This document shows positions 14,165 through 20,093 of a stretch of 38,553 nt of DNA, piece by piece. Where the stretch lies: positions 1 to 38,553 of IMG/VR virus record IMGVR_UViG_3300039106_000113; one strand, 5' to 3'. This stretch comes from a virus. The position numbers and the translations under genes were made by a program. The stretch's first letter is position 1; each line of letters opens with the position of its first letter. The notes below the pieces were generated by a model. That model did no database searches and was not told where the DNA came from. It saw only the letters and a program-made list of their open reading frames with translations.

Positions 14165-14627
14165 TTTACCGCCAGAATGGGTTGAACGTATTTTTATGCG
14201 ATTACATGGTCGCTTTGGTAATAACTTTTTTGACAAGTTTAAGATTGGCCAGTTAAACGATGCTGGAGAAGATATTGGTATTGCTAATGCTAAAGCTACA
14301 TGGTCATTAGAATTAGCTGGTGTAAGCGCAGAACGTATTAAAGCAGGATTAGATGCTAAGTATCAATATGCCCCTAGCTGTGATGAATTTTTAAAGCATT
14401 GCGTAACAAACAACATACAAGACTTTAAGGCATTGCCAGCACCAGTTAGCCATGAGGACAACAAAATACACGCTGACAAGTTAGCATTATTTGTGCATGA
14501 ACGATTAAAGCCTAAAACGGATTACCATGCTTGGGCTAAACGTATATTAAAAAATCCGCAGAACTTCCCAGAAACATCAGTAGAAGCTGCAAGAGAAGTG
14601 CTAGGTGATAACTATGTTGTGGCTTGA
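14151..14627 (+). CDS. Replication protein P-like (helicase loader candidate)
   Basis: 158 residues. The pattern WVERIFMRLHGRFGNNFFDKF, IANAKATWSLELAGVSAERI, then LDAKYQYAPSCDEFLKHC resembles phage replication protein P, where the protein brings the host replicative helicase to the origin. It follows the DUF1376 gene with coupled overlap. No polymerase or helicase gene exists in the window, so recruitment of host machinery makes sense. Similarity is by eye. Confidence 0.65.
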   Translation: MQTFNLPPEWVERIFMRLHGRFGNNFFDKFKIGQLNDAGEDIGIANAKATWSLELAGVSAERIKAGLDAKYQYAPSCDEFLKHCVTNNIQDFKALPAPVSHEDNKIHADKLALFVHERLKPKTDYHAWAKRILKNPQNFPETSVEAAREVLGDNYVVA

Positions 14628-14787
14628 TAAAGACAAGTATCACATGATCTGCGGTGAGTACACTATCGCCATATACTTTAACGGTTATAACAAAAGATAC
14701 GGACTAAGCAAACAAAATAAAAACTTAGGCTATTTTGATAATTTAGATGATGCAAAAAAAGAGGCGAAAAATGATAACGATAGGTAA
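14614..14787 (+). CDS. Small AP2-like/LGYF protein
   Basis: 57 residues from MLWLDKDKYHMIC; a GTG at 14605 would add three. It ends NLGYFDNLDDAKKEAKN, like the last strand and helix of AP2-type DNA-binding domains found in phage homing endonucleases. Overlaps both neighbours (14 and 17 nt). Could be a small DNA-binding protein; weak evidence. Confidence 0.45.
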   Translation: MLWLDKDKYHMICGEYTIAIYFNGYNKRYGLSKQNKNLGYFDNLDDAKKEAKNDNDR

Positions 14788-15529
14788 AGCAACGCTACAC
14801 AATGTTGATTGCATGGATTATATGAAGTCATTGCCAGATAATTCAGTTGATTTAATTGTTACATCACCACCATATAACATGAGAACTAGAGTAAGAAATG
14901 GTGAATATACAACTAGAGAAAAGTCAGACCATTTTAGTAAAAAATATAATAATTTTGATGACGCACTAACTATTGATGAATACTTTACTTTTCACTCTAA
15001 CGCTATAAATGAAATGCTAAGGTTGTCTAAAATAATAATTTATAACATACAAATTGTTACTGGTAGCAAAGAGGCATTATTTAAAATAATCGGATTATTT
15101 CATAAAGAAATTAAAGATATAGCAATATGGGATAAAGGTCATGGGCAACCATCAATGCACGATGGAGTCTTAAATAAAGCAACTGAATTAATTTTAATAT
15201 TAGAACCAAATGCTAAGGCTGGTCGTTGTTTTAATACTTTTAATTTTAAAAGAGGCACACTAAGCGATATTTGGAGAATACAAAGAGAGCAAAACGAGGT
15301 TGAAGGACACTCTGCAGCATTTCCAATTAAATTTGCAGAAACAGCAATATTAAACTTTTCAAAAATTAATGATATAGTTTTTGACCCATTCATGGGAACG
15401 GGAACAGCTGGCGTGGCTTCTTTAAATCATAACAGATGGTTTTATGGGTGCGAGCTAGACAAAGACTACTACGAGGCATCAATCAAGCGCATAACTCAAG
15501 CTACTGCACAAGAAAGATTATTTGCATAA
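14771..15529 (+). CDS. DNA N4-cytosine/N6-adenine methyltransferase (beta class)
   Basis: 252 residues from MITIGKATLHNVDC, with the ATG at 14771 preferred over an extension to 14747. Motif IV TSPPYN (31-36) comes before motif I DPFMGTGTAG (205-214), the order of beta-class enzymes; SPPY suits N4-cytosine or N6-adenine. It transfers methyl from SAM to DNA. No restriction enzyme is adjacent, so it is an orphan enzyme, likely for evading host restriction or marking phage DNA. Target sequence unknown. Locally AT-rich compared with the C5 enzyme region. Confidence 0.9.
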   Translation: MITIGKATLHNVDCMDYMKSLPDNSVDLIVTSPPYNMRTRVRNGEYTTREKSDHFSKKYNNFDDALTIDEYFTFHSNAINEMLRLSKIIIYNIQIVTGSKEALFKIIGLFHKEIKDIAIWDKGHGQPSMHDGVLNKATELILILEPNAKAGRCFNTFNFKRGTLSDIWRIQREQNEVEGHSAAFPIKFAETAILNFSKINDIVFDPFMGTGTAGVASLNHNRWFYGCELDKDYYEASIKRITQATAQERLFA

Positions 15530-15537
15530 AATAGTTG

Positions 15538-15567
15538 TTGCATTATTTATACAATCTAATATATAAT
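15538..15567 (+). promoter_or_regulatory. Promoter of the HTH regulator gene
   Basis: TTGCAT (15538-15543), 18-bp spacer, perfect TATAAT (15562-15567), 25 nt before the ATG at 15592. The spacer contains CATTATTTATACA, shared with the divergent region at 12898-12910, and TTGCAT-N5-ATACAA is nearly palindromic, so autoregulation is plausible. Confidence 0.65.
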
Positions 15568-15591
15568 TATTCTTACTAACTAGGAGATTAT

Positions 15592-15759
15592 ATGACACAC
15601 ACAGAATTTAAAGAGGTACGAAGTAAAACAGGATTGACTCAGACCGAGTTTGCTAAACGACTATTTAAGACTAGAGATAGCATTGCAAAGTATGAGTCAG
15701 GTAAGTTTAATATCCCAGCTTATATGGATGTATTGCTAAAGGCTACTTTTAATGACTGA
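15592..15759 (+). CDS. Cro-size HTH_3 DNA-binding protein
   Basis: 55 residues, under the usual cutoff. TAGGAG lies 6 nt before the ATG. Residues about 6-45 match a lambda Cro/C1-type HTH: LTQTEFAKRLF (helix 2) and RDSIAKYESGKFNIP (recognition helix and loop). It likely represses a few promoters, including its own. It has its own promoter and overlaps the next gene by 8 nt. Confidence 0.85.
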   Translation: MTHTEFKEVRSKTGLTQTEFAKRLFKTRDSIAKYESGKFNIPAYMDVLLKATFND

Positions 15760-15940
15760 GATGACCTGTAATGAATTCATCCAAAAGATGAAAGCAGCAG
15801 GCTTTACAGGAAAGTTTCGTGCAACAGATGGTAAGCAAGTAATAACTGGCGAGATTAAAGCAGAAAAAGTTGATACGGTAAAGGTTACAACTTCAGACGA
15901 GTCAAGGCGCAAAATTAAGGATATGTTTCATGGAAGTTAA
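15752..15940 (+). CDS. Small basic hypothetical protein
   Basis: 62 residues (ATG 15752; an alternative Met at 15761). Helical start (CNEFIQKMKAAGFTGKF) then beta (VITGEIKAEKVDTVKVT). It overlaps the HTH gene (8 nt) and ninB (11 nt), so it is part of the same message. Function unknown. Confidence 0.6.
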   Translation: MTEMTCNEFIQKMKAAGFTGKFRATDGKQVITGEIKAEKVDTVKVTTSDESRRKIKDMFHGS

Positions 15941-16301
15941 GAATTTCAACATTAGCACAAGTAACTTGCCTTATCTGTTTGAAAAGATTAAGGCACTAGA
16001 CTTATCGCTAGGTTATGTCTGCAATGTAACGATTAAGTCACATGGTAGAAGTACAGACCAAAATTCACGTCTTTGGAAGCTATACAGCGCACTAGGTGAC
16101 TACATTGGTGAGTCACCAGATGGTATTCATGTGCTTATGGGTTATAAATTTTTAAGATGCCAGCACGTAGTTAATGGTGAAACGATAGAGTCTATATTAA
16201 GCACGACTAAACTAACGACTGCTGAAATGGCTGATTATCAAAACAAGATTGAGTTATGGGCTGGTAGTATAGGGTTTGCGTTTGGGGGAGAAAATGAATG
16301 A
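15930..16301 (+). CDS. ninB: NinB-family recombination protein
   Basis: 123 residues, shorter than lambda NinB (Orf). Retained features: GRSTDQNSRLWKLYSALGD, MGYKFLRCQHVV, and TTKLTTAEMADYQNKIELWA, which correspond to the NinB core. NinB/Orf binds ssDNA and can substitute for RecFOR in phage recombination, fitting the exonuclease, ERF and SSB genes. Its stop overlaps the start of the 299-residue ORF (ATGA at 16298-16301). Confidence 0.85.
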   Translation: MEVKNFNISTSNLPYLFEKIKALDLSLGYVCNVTIKSHGRSTDQNSRLWKLYSALGDYIGESPDGIHVLMGYKFLRCQHVVNGETIESILSTTKLTTAEMADYQNKIELWAGSIGFAFGGENE

Positions 16302-17178
16302 GCTGGCTCTTTTCGCAGGTGCTGGTGGAGGAATTCTTGGAGGAAAACTCTTGGGATGGCGAACAATCTGTGCAGTTGAGCGTGATGCCTACGCAGCACA
16401 AGTTTTGGCGCAACGACAAAATGATGGAATTCTTGAACCCTTCCCAATTTGGTCTGACGTGTGCAGTTTTGACGGGACAAAATGGAGAGGACTTGTTGAC
16501 GTGGTATCTGGAGGATTCCCGTGCCAAGACATTAGCGCAGCAGGAAAAGGCGCAGGAATTGACGGTGAAAGAAGTGGATTGTGGAAAGAATTTGCACGGA
16601 TTATTGGCGAAGTTAGACCTAGATACGCTTTCGTGGAAAACAGCCCAATGCTCACTACTAGAGGACTTGGAGTTGTCCTTGCAGACTTGGCCGCGCTGGG
16701 GTTCGATGCGGAATGGGGCGTGCTATCTGCGGCCGATGTTGGTGCAAACCACCAAAGAGAAAGAATATGGATACTTGCCGAACAACGAAACTTTCTTTCA
16801 CACTCCGAACACGACAGGAATGGATGGAGGGAGCAACTCACGCAAAGCTCTGAAAAAGAGAATGCAACAATGGCCTACTCCAACAGTTGGATGTATAGAA
16901 GGAGGGGAACAATCAAGCCGTGTGGAAAAAAACGAATCAGGTGGATATTTGTTGAGAAAAATGAACAAGCCACATATAACTTTTGGAGCAAAACTTTCAG
17001 ACGCAGTAATTTACGAGGAAAAACAAAAGAAACCAATAAGTGGTGGGAAACTGAACCCAACGTGGGTAGAGTGGCTGATGGGGTGGCCTATGGGATGGAC
17101 AGACTTAAAGCCATTGGAAATGGACAAGTTTCATTATGTGCAGCAACCGCTTTCACCTTGCTTAGAGAAAGATTCTAA
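16294..17178 (+). CDS. C5 cytosine DNA methyltransferase
   Basis: 294 residues from MNELALFAGAGGG (ATG 16294). Motifs in order: FAGAGG (7-12, SAM), GGFPCQDIS with catalytic C77, ENSP (115-118), NHQRERIWI (152-160), and AIGNGQ near the C-terminus. The target-recognition part between VIII and IX is short, giving a small enzyme. It methylates cytosine C5, probably for protection from host nucleases. Almost its whole length (881 bp) is also open in the +1 frame (next entry), and the region is visibly more GC-rich than its neighbours. The GGGGGAG is only 3 nt from this ATG, so initiation may depend on ninB coupling. Confidence 0.9.
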   Translation: MNELALFAGAGGGILGGKLLGWRTICAVERDAYAAQVLAQRQNDGILEPFPIWSDVCSFDGTKWRGLVDVVSGGFPCQDISAAGKGAGIDGERSGLWKEFARIIGEVRPRYAFVENSPMLTTRGLGVVLADLAALGFDAEWGVLSAADVGANHQRERIWILAEQRNFLSHSEHDRNGWREQLTQSSEKENATMAYSNSWMYRRRGTIKPCGKKRIRWIFVEKNEQATYNFWSKTFRRSNLRGKTKETNKWWETEPNVGRVADGVAYGMDRLKAIGNGQVSLCAATAFTLLRERF

Positions 17179-17197
17179 AAATGAAATTACACCATAA
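16298..17197 (+). CDS. Overprinted 299-residue ORF inside the C5 methyltransferase gene
   Basis: Starts 4 nt after the methyltransferase ATG (ATGAATGA), in the +1 frame, and stays open for 299 codons. GGGGGAG lies 7 nt upstream, better spacing than for the methyltransferase, and its ATG overlaps the ninB stop. The protein begins MSWLFSQVLVEEFLEENSWD, has PRWGSMRNGACYLRPM and WPTPTV in the middle, and ends with LNPTWVEWLMGWPMGWTDL and CLEKDSKNEITP. From memory, proteins with this opening and this WVEWLMG-P-GWTDL ending recur in phages beside C5 methyltransferases, which suggests a conserved dual-coded gene. Function unknown. Confidence 0.75.
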   Translation: MSWLFSQVLVEEFLEENSWDGEQSVQLSVMPTQHKFWRNDKMMEFLNPSQFGLTCAVLTGQNGEDLLTWYLEDSRAKTLAQQEKAQELTVKEVDCGKNLHGLLAKLDLDTLSWKTAQCSLLEDLELSLQTWPRWGSMRNGACYLRPMLVQTTKEKEYGYLPNNETFFHTPNTTGMDGGSNSRKALKKRMQQWPTPTVGCIEGGEQSSRVEKNESGGYLLRKMNKPHITFGAKLSDAVIYEEKQKKPISGGKLNPTWVEWLMGWPMGWTDLKPLEMDKFHYVQQPLSPCLEKDSKNEITP

Positions 17198-17351
17198 AGC
17201 TAAACTAACTAACGACCAGGTTAAAGATATGCGTAAACAGCATCTAGCTTACGTTGTTGGCTATGAAACACTTGCTAAACGCTTTAACTGTGGCATATCA
17301 ACAGCTAGAGATATATGTACTTATAGGACACGATACAATGTCAAAGGCTGA
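17181..17351 (+). CDS. 56-residue HTH-like protein
   Basis: Unlisted short gene starting MKLHHKAKLTNDQVKDMRKQ. The segment GYETLAKRFNCGISTARDIC has the layout of a helix-turn-helix as seen in phage transposase-like or resolvase-like small proteins. Overlaps the end of the 299-residue ORF by 17 nt and the HNH gene by 14 nt. Probably DNA-binding. Confidence 0.6.
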   Translation: MKLHHKAKLTNDQVKDMRKQHLAYVVGYETLAKRFNCGISTARDICTYRTRYNVKG

Positions 17352-17592
17352 ACGATTATATTTTAACAAGGTAGCAGAACTGGGTTGTATGGTTTGTAAG
17401 ATGCCAGCCGAGATTCATCATCTTAGAACTGACGCAGGTATGGGCATGAAAAGCAAAGAGGTTATCCCATTATGTCCAACGCATCACAGAAATGGTGGTT
17501 ATGGTGTTGCTATTCATGCAGGTAGGTTAGAGTTTGAAGCCAACTTTGGCACAGAGTTAGAGTTACTAGAAAAAATGAAAGGTTTACTATGA
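17338..17592 (+). CDS. Ref-like HNH nuclease domain protein
   Basis: 84 residues from MSKAERLYFNKVAEL (ATG 17338; longer readings cover the upstream HTH gene). CMVCKMPAEIHHLRT and IPLCPTHHRNGGYGVAIHAG give the zinc/HNH pattern of the phage P1 Ref-like group, which nicks DNA and acts in recombination. Short for Ref, with only the nuclease core. Its stop overlaps the next start (ATGA). Confidence 0.75.
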   Translation: MSKAERLYFNKVAELGCMVCKMPAEIHHLRTDAGMGMKSKEVIPLCPTHHRNGGYGVAIHAGRLEFEANFGTELELLEKMKGLL

Positions 17593-18197
17593 GTGTCAAC
17601 GGCATTTATTTTTCAAAGACTAAACAAAAATGGATTGCTCAATGCAGGTCAGATGGTAAGGTAAATCATATAGGCACGTATGAAACACCAGAGCAAGCAT
17701 CAATGGCTTATGCCAGCTTCAGACTTAATCTAAAACGTGAACCAACTGCTAATGACTATGTAAGGTTAGCAAGATACAAGTCATACTGTGAGTTCTGTAA
17801 AACGCCTAGAACAATATCAGAAATGTTTGCTAATTATCCTAAATCTAATACGGGTTCAGTTCGTCATGTATCAGATTACCTGGTGCAAGAAGGTTTTATA
17901 GAAAAGAAAACACAAAGCGCAAAAATTAACGCTAAAGATAAGTACATATACGTTACCATCAAAGACTTTAAAGACACAGACCTAAAGCCTATGGGCAGGT
18001 CGCAAATAAATAAAGTAAGATTTGAAACAACAATGGGTATTAAAGCTAAAGATATTATTGATGGTGCTAGAGTGATTAACTTTGATAACTTGCACCTACA
18101 AGCAAAGTATAATGAGCAACGACATTTAGATAGGCTGGCCATGAAGTCACCTAAAAACTATATAAGCGGTGCAACCATGTCAACTGCTGATTGGTAG
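17589..18197 (+). CDS. AP2-domain protein with possible winged helix
   Basis: 202 residues. Residues 5-48 (GIYFSKTKQKWIAQCRSDGK, HIGTYETPEQASMAYASF) form an AP2 DNA-binding domain like those in phage HNH homing endonucleases, but no HNH motif follows. Residues about 66-115 (CEFCKTPRTISEMFANYPKS, then VRHVSDYLVQEGFIEKK) resemble a winged helix. It is the last gene before the late promoter region, so a transcription or antitermination role is an attractive guess, unproven. Confidence 0.65.
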   Translation: MSVNGIYFSKTKQKWIAQCRSDGKVNHIGTYETPEQASMAYASFRLNLKREPTANDYVRLARYKSYCEFCKTPRTISEMFANYPKSNTGSVRHVSDYLVQEGFIEKKTQSAKINAKDKYIYVTIKDFKDTDLKPMGRSQINKVRFETTMGIKAKDIIDGARVINFDNLHLQAKYNEQRHLDRLAMKSPKNYISGATMSTADW

Positions 18198-18198
18198 A

Positions 18199-18227
18199 TT
18201 GACTAAACGCTTGCATCATGTTATATT
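18199..18227 (+). promoter_or_regulatory. Strong sigma70-like late promoter
   Basis: TTGACT (18199-18204), 17-bp spacer, TATATT (18222-18227): five of six matches in both boxes with optimal spacing, the best promoter I see. A transcript would begin near 18234 and meet a terminator about 40 nt later. It stands at the head of the packaging and structural genes. Confidence 0.75.
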
Positions 18228-18242
18228 ATAGCAACGGTTTAT

Positions 18243-18275
18243 AGTAAGTTGAAAGCATAATCAGCTTACTTTTTT
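18243..18275 (+). terminator. Promoter-proximal intrinsic terminator
   Basis: 10-bp stem AGTAAGTTGA / TCAGCTTACT (18243-18252 with 18261-18270, one G-T wobble), 8-nt loop, then TTTTT to 18275. It would stop most transcripts from the promoter 15 nt upstream after roughly 45 nt, or end transcription arriving from the early genes. Antitermination may be needed to reach the late genes. Confidence 0.7.
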
Positions 18276-18382
18276 ATTCCAGCGACAGTACATCGCTAGA
18301 AAGCAATCCTAGCCCCCCAGACGTGGTAGGGTAGACTCCGAGGCAGTCTAATTGCGAGAGCCTCCTAATTTTAAGGATATGT
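18276..18382 (+). ncRNA. Structured 5' leader, possible pseudoknot or packaging site
   Basis: 107 bp with no ORF, richer in G+C than its surroundings. It has AGCGA-7 nt-TCGCT (18281-18297) and TAGACT-7 nt-AGTCTA (18332-18350). The loop of the second (CCGAGGC) can pair GAGGC (18340-18344) with GCCTC (18360-18364), an H-type pseudoknot 7 nt before the AAGGA ribosome site. A cos or pac site near terS is the other possibility. No tRNA fits. Confidence 0.45.
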
Positions 18383-18751
18383 ATGGGTATATTAGAAGCT
18401 GCACCAGTTTTAGTTTCTGCTAAAGAGAACATATCTAACACCAAGAAAGCTATTGCTAACTGGAACTTGGGCGCAAAAGATGTAGACGCACCTAACAATG
18501 AATTTTGGCGCAAGATGGCTAAGATATGGTCAGTAGATGAAAAGACAGCTCGCACTCAGATATGCGGTAACTGTGCTTACTACGACAACACCCCAGAAGT
18601 CTTATCAGCAATGACAGACAAATACCCACTCAACGAATTTGATATATACAACTCTTTTACTCAAAGAGGTTATTGTCACAAACTAGACTTTTGTTGCCAT
18701 ACGCCTAGAACTTGTCAGGCATGGGAACGCAAAGATTACGAGGAAGAATGA
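18383..18751 (+). CDS. Cys-rich conserved phage protein (putative zinc binder)
   Basis: 122 residues. ICGNCAYYDNTPE and GYCHKLDFCCHTPRTCQAWE give six Cys with a His, a likely metal site. Similar Cys-rich proteins sit near terminase genes in other phages as far as I recall; function unknown. First gene after the structured leader; AAGGA precedes the ATG by 6 nt. Its stop overlaps a 13-residue ORF (TGATG). Confidence 0.65.
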   Translation: MGILEAAPVLVSAKENISNTKKAIANWNLGAKDVDAPNNEFWRKMAKIWSVDEKTARTQICGNCAYYDNTPEVLSAMTDKYPLNEFDIYNSFTQRGYCHKLDFCCHTPRTCQAWERKDYEEE

Positions 18752-18792
18752 TGGCTTGTAAATCTAAATCAAAGAAACCACCTAAAAAATGA
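18751..18792 (+). CDS. 13-residue micro-ORF bridging two genes
   Basis: Encodes MACKSKSKKPPKK. Its start forms TGATG with the upstream stop and its stop forms ATGA with the next start, so it fills the gap exactly. GGAAG lies 5 nt upstream. It may be a true basic micropeptide or just a device that hands ribosomes to the next gene. Confidence 0.45.
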   Translation: MACKSKSKKPPKK

Positions 18793-19484
18793 CACCACTA
18801 CGCATATTTGTTGGATTTGATAACAACGCAGAGCCGATAGCATTTTATGCGTTCTGTCAGTCAATTATTGAACGCTCAAGCATACCAGTATCATTTACAC
18901 CACTATCACTCAACAACCTACAAGGCTATGAAGAAACTCATACTGATGGCAGTAATGCTTTTATCTATTCACGCTTTCTCGTGCCTTCTCTATGTGGGTA
19001 TGAAGGCGTTGCTATGTTCTTTGATGGGGATATGATTGTCAAAGACGACATCGCAAAACTACTAGCACTCTATGACGACACTAAAGCAGTACAAGTTGTT
19101 AAGCACGATTACAAGACTAAAGCCAGCATCAAGTATTTAGGCGCAAAGAATGAGAACTATCCACGTAAGAACTGGTCTAGTGTAATTATATTCAACTGTG
19201 CTAAGAACAAAGACCTAACACCTGAGTTGGTAATGACATCAACAGGTAGCTTCTTACATCGCTTCAGCTGGTTAAATGATGATGACATTGGTGAACTGCC
19301 TAAAGAATGGAACTGGCTTGCTACTGAGTACGACTTTAATCATGATGCAAAGCTAGTCCACTATACACTTGGTACTTGCTGTTTTAGTGACTATCAAGAA
19401 TGCGATTACAGCGATGACTGGTGGGATGTTTACAGTGGTTTAATCTATCCATTAACAGGTAATGACAAAGAGAGTTTACTTTAA
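18789..19484 (+). CDS. GT8-like glycosyltransferase
   Basis: 231 residues. IFVGFDNN opens a GT-A fold; SNAFIYSRFLVPSLCGYEG precedes FFDGDMIV, whose DGD corresponds to the DxD metal site that binds the sugar nucleotide. The late His motif is less clear (AKLVHYTLGTCCF). Glycosyltransferases of this type move a sugar from an activated donor. In a late operon the target may be a virion protein, host surface glycan or modified DNA; not decidable here. Confidence 0.7.
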   Translation: MTPLRIFVGFDNNAEPIAFYAFCQSIIERSSIPVSFTPLSLNNLQGYEETHTDGSNAFIYSRFLVPSLCGYEGVAMFFDGDMIVKDDIAKLLALYDDTKAVQVVKHDYKTKASIKYLGAKNENYPRKNWSSVIIFNCAKNKDLTPELVMTSTGSFLHRFSWLNDDDIGELPKEWNWLATEYDFNHDAKLVHYTLGTCCFSDYQECDYSDDWWDVYSGLIYPLTGNDKESLL

Positions 19485-19494
19485 TAACAACAGG

Positions 19495-19516
19495 GTGACC
19501 AACCAATAGGAGTCAC
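19495..19516 (+). promoter_or_regulatory. RBS-sequestering hairpin before GIY-YIG gene
   Basis: GTGAC (19495-19499) pairs with GTCAC (19512-19516). The loop and right arm contain the ribosome site AGGAG (19508-19512), 10 nt before the ATG. The same layout with different but complementary stem bases recurs at 20065-20087. Hairpins that hide the ribosome site are known for T4 I-TevI. Confidence 0.6.
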
Positions 19517-19522
19517 AATAAC

Positions 19523-20080
19523 ATGGCAGACGAAACATATTACATTTACCAATTAATAGACCCAAGAAATAGCAAGCCGTTCTATGTTGGTAAAGGCAAG
19601 GGCAAAAGGATGTACGACCATGAGAATGAAGCTAATGGTGATAGTGAGCATCCTAAATGTCATTTAATACGTGAAATAAAGTCATTAGGTTATGCTATTG
19701 AATATAATGTTGTTAAAAGATTTGAAATAGAAGATGATGCGTATGACTATGAAGAAAAGCTAATAGATGAAATAGGACTTCATAATTTAACTAATAAAAT
19801 TAGAGGTGGCAGGTTCTGTGGTTATGTAGAGCCAGTCAATGAATATTTAGAATTAGTAAAACTTTTAGCAAAGATATTTAGAAAGACAAATCTTGATTTT
19901 AATAAAAATACTATGAAAATGGGTAGACTAAGTATTGATATTACAGAGGTGTTAAAGAATATAGTTAAAAATTCATTAGCTAAACTATTTAAAGAAAAAG
20001 GTAATGATTGGGTATTGGGTAAGTTTAAAGAATATAATATTATTCTATTGATAAATAATGAGGGGCAACCAACCTTTTAG
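19523..20080 (+). CDS. GIY-YIG homing endonuclease-like protein
   Basis: 185 residues. YYIYQLIDPRNSKPFYVGKG (residues 6-25) is the GIY-YIG core, with R29 and a candidate catalytic Glu in DYEEKLIDEIG. The C-terminal 90 residues are Lys/Asn/Ile-rich with no NUMOD repeat. The gene is more AT-rich than its neighbours and splits the glycosyltransferase gene from terS, typical of a mobile free-standing endonuclease. Its stop lies inside the second covarying hairpin. Confidence 0.85.
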   Translation: MADETYYIYQLIDPRNSKPFYVGKGKGKRMYDHENEANGDSEHPKCHLIREIKSLGYAIEYNVVKRFEIEDDAYDYEEKLIDEIGLHNLTNKIRGGRFCGYVEPVNEYLELVKLLAKIFRKTNLDFNKNTMKMGRLSIDITEVLKNIVKNSLAKLFKEKGNDWVLGKFKEYNIILLINNEGQPTF

Positions 20081-20087
20081 GAGTTGC
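20065..20087 (+). promoter_or_regulatory. RBS-sequestering hairpin before terS
   Basis: GCAAC (20065-20069) pairs with GTTGC (20083-20087); the loop starts CAACC, as in the first hairpin, and AGGAG (20079-20083) is again 10 nt before the ATG. Compared with 19495-19516, two stem positions changed on both sides so pairing is kept. Confidence 0.6.
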
Positions 20088-20093
20088 AGTTGT

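Noticed and set aside
16389-16841. Minus-strand ORF of 150 residues across the methyltransferase
   Set aside because: No ribosome site or neighbours on that strand; openness follows from the constrained, GC-richer double-coded region. Only the two plus frames show motif-level signs of selection.
18276-18382. tRNA gene
   Set aside because: Two 7-nt-loop hairpins recall tRNA arms, but there is no acceptor stem, no TTCRA T-loop and no U33-type anticodon loop.
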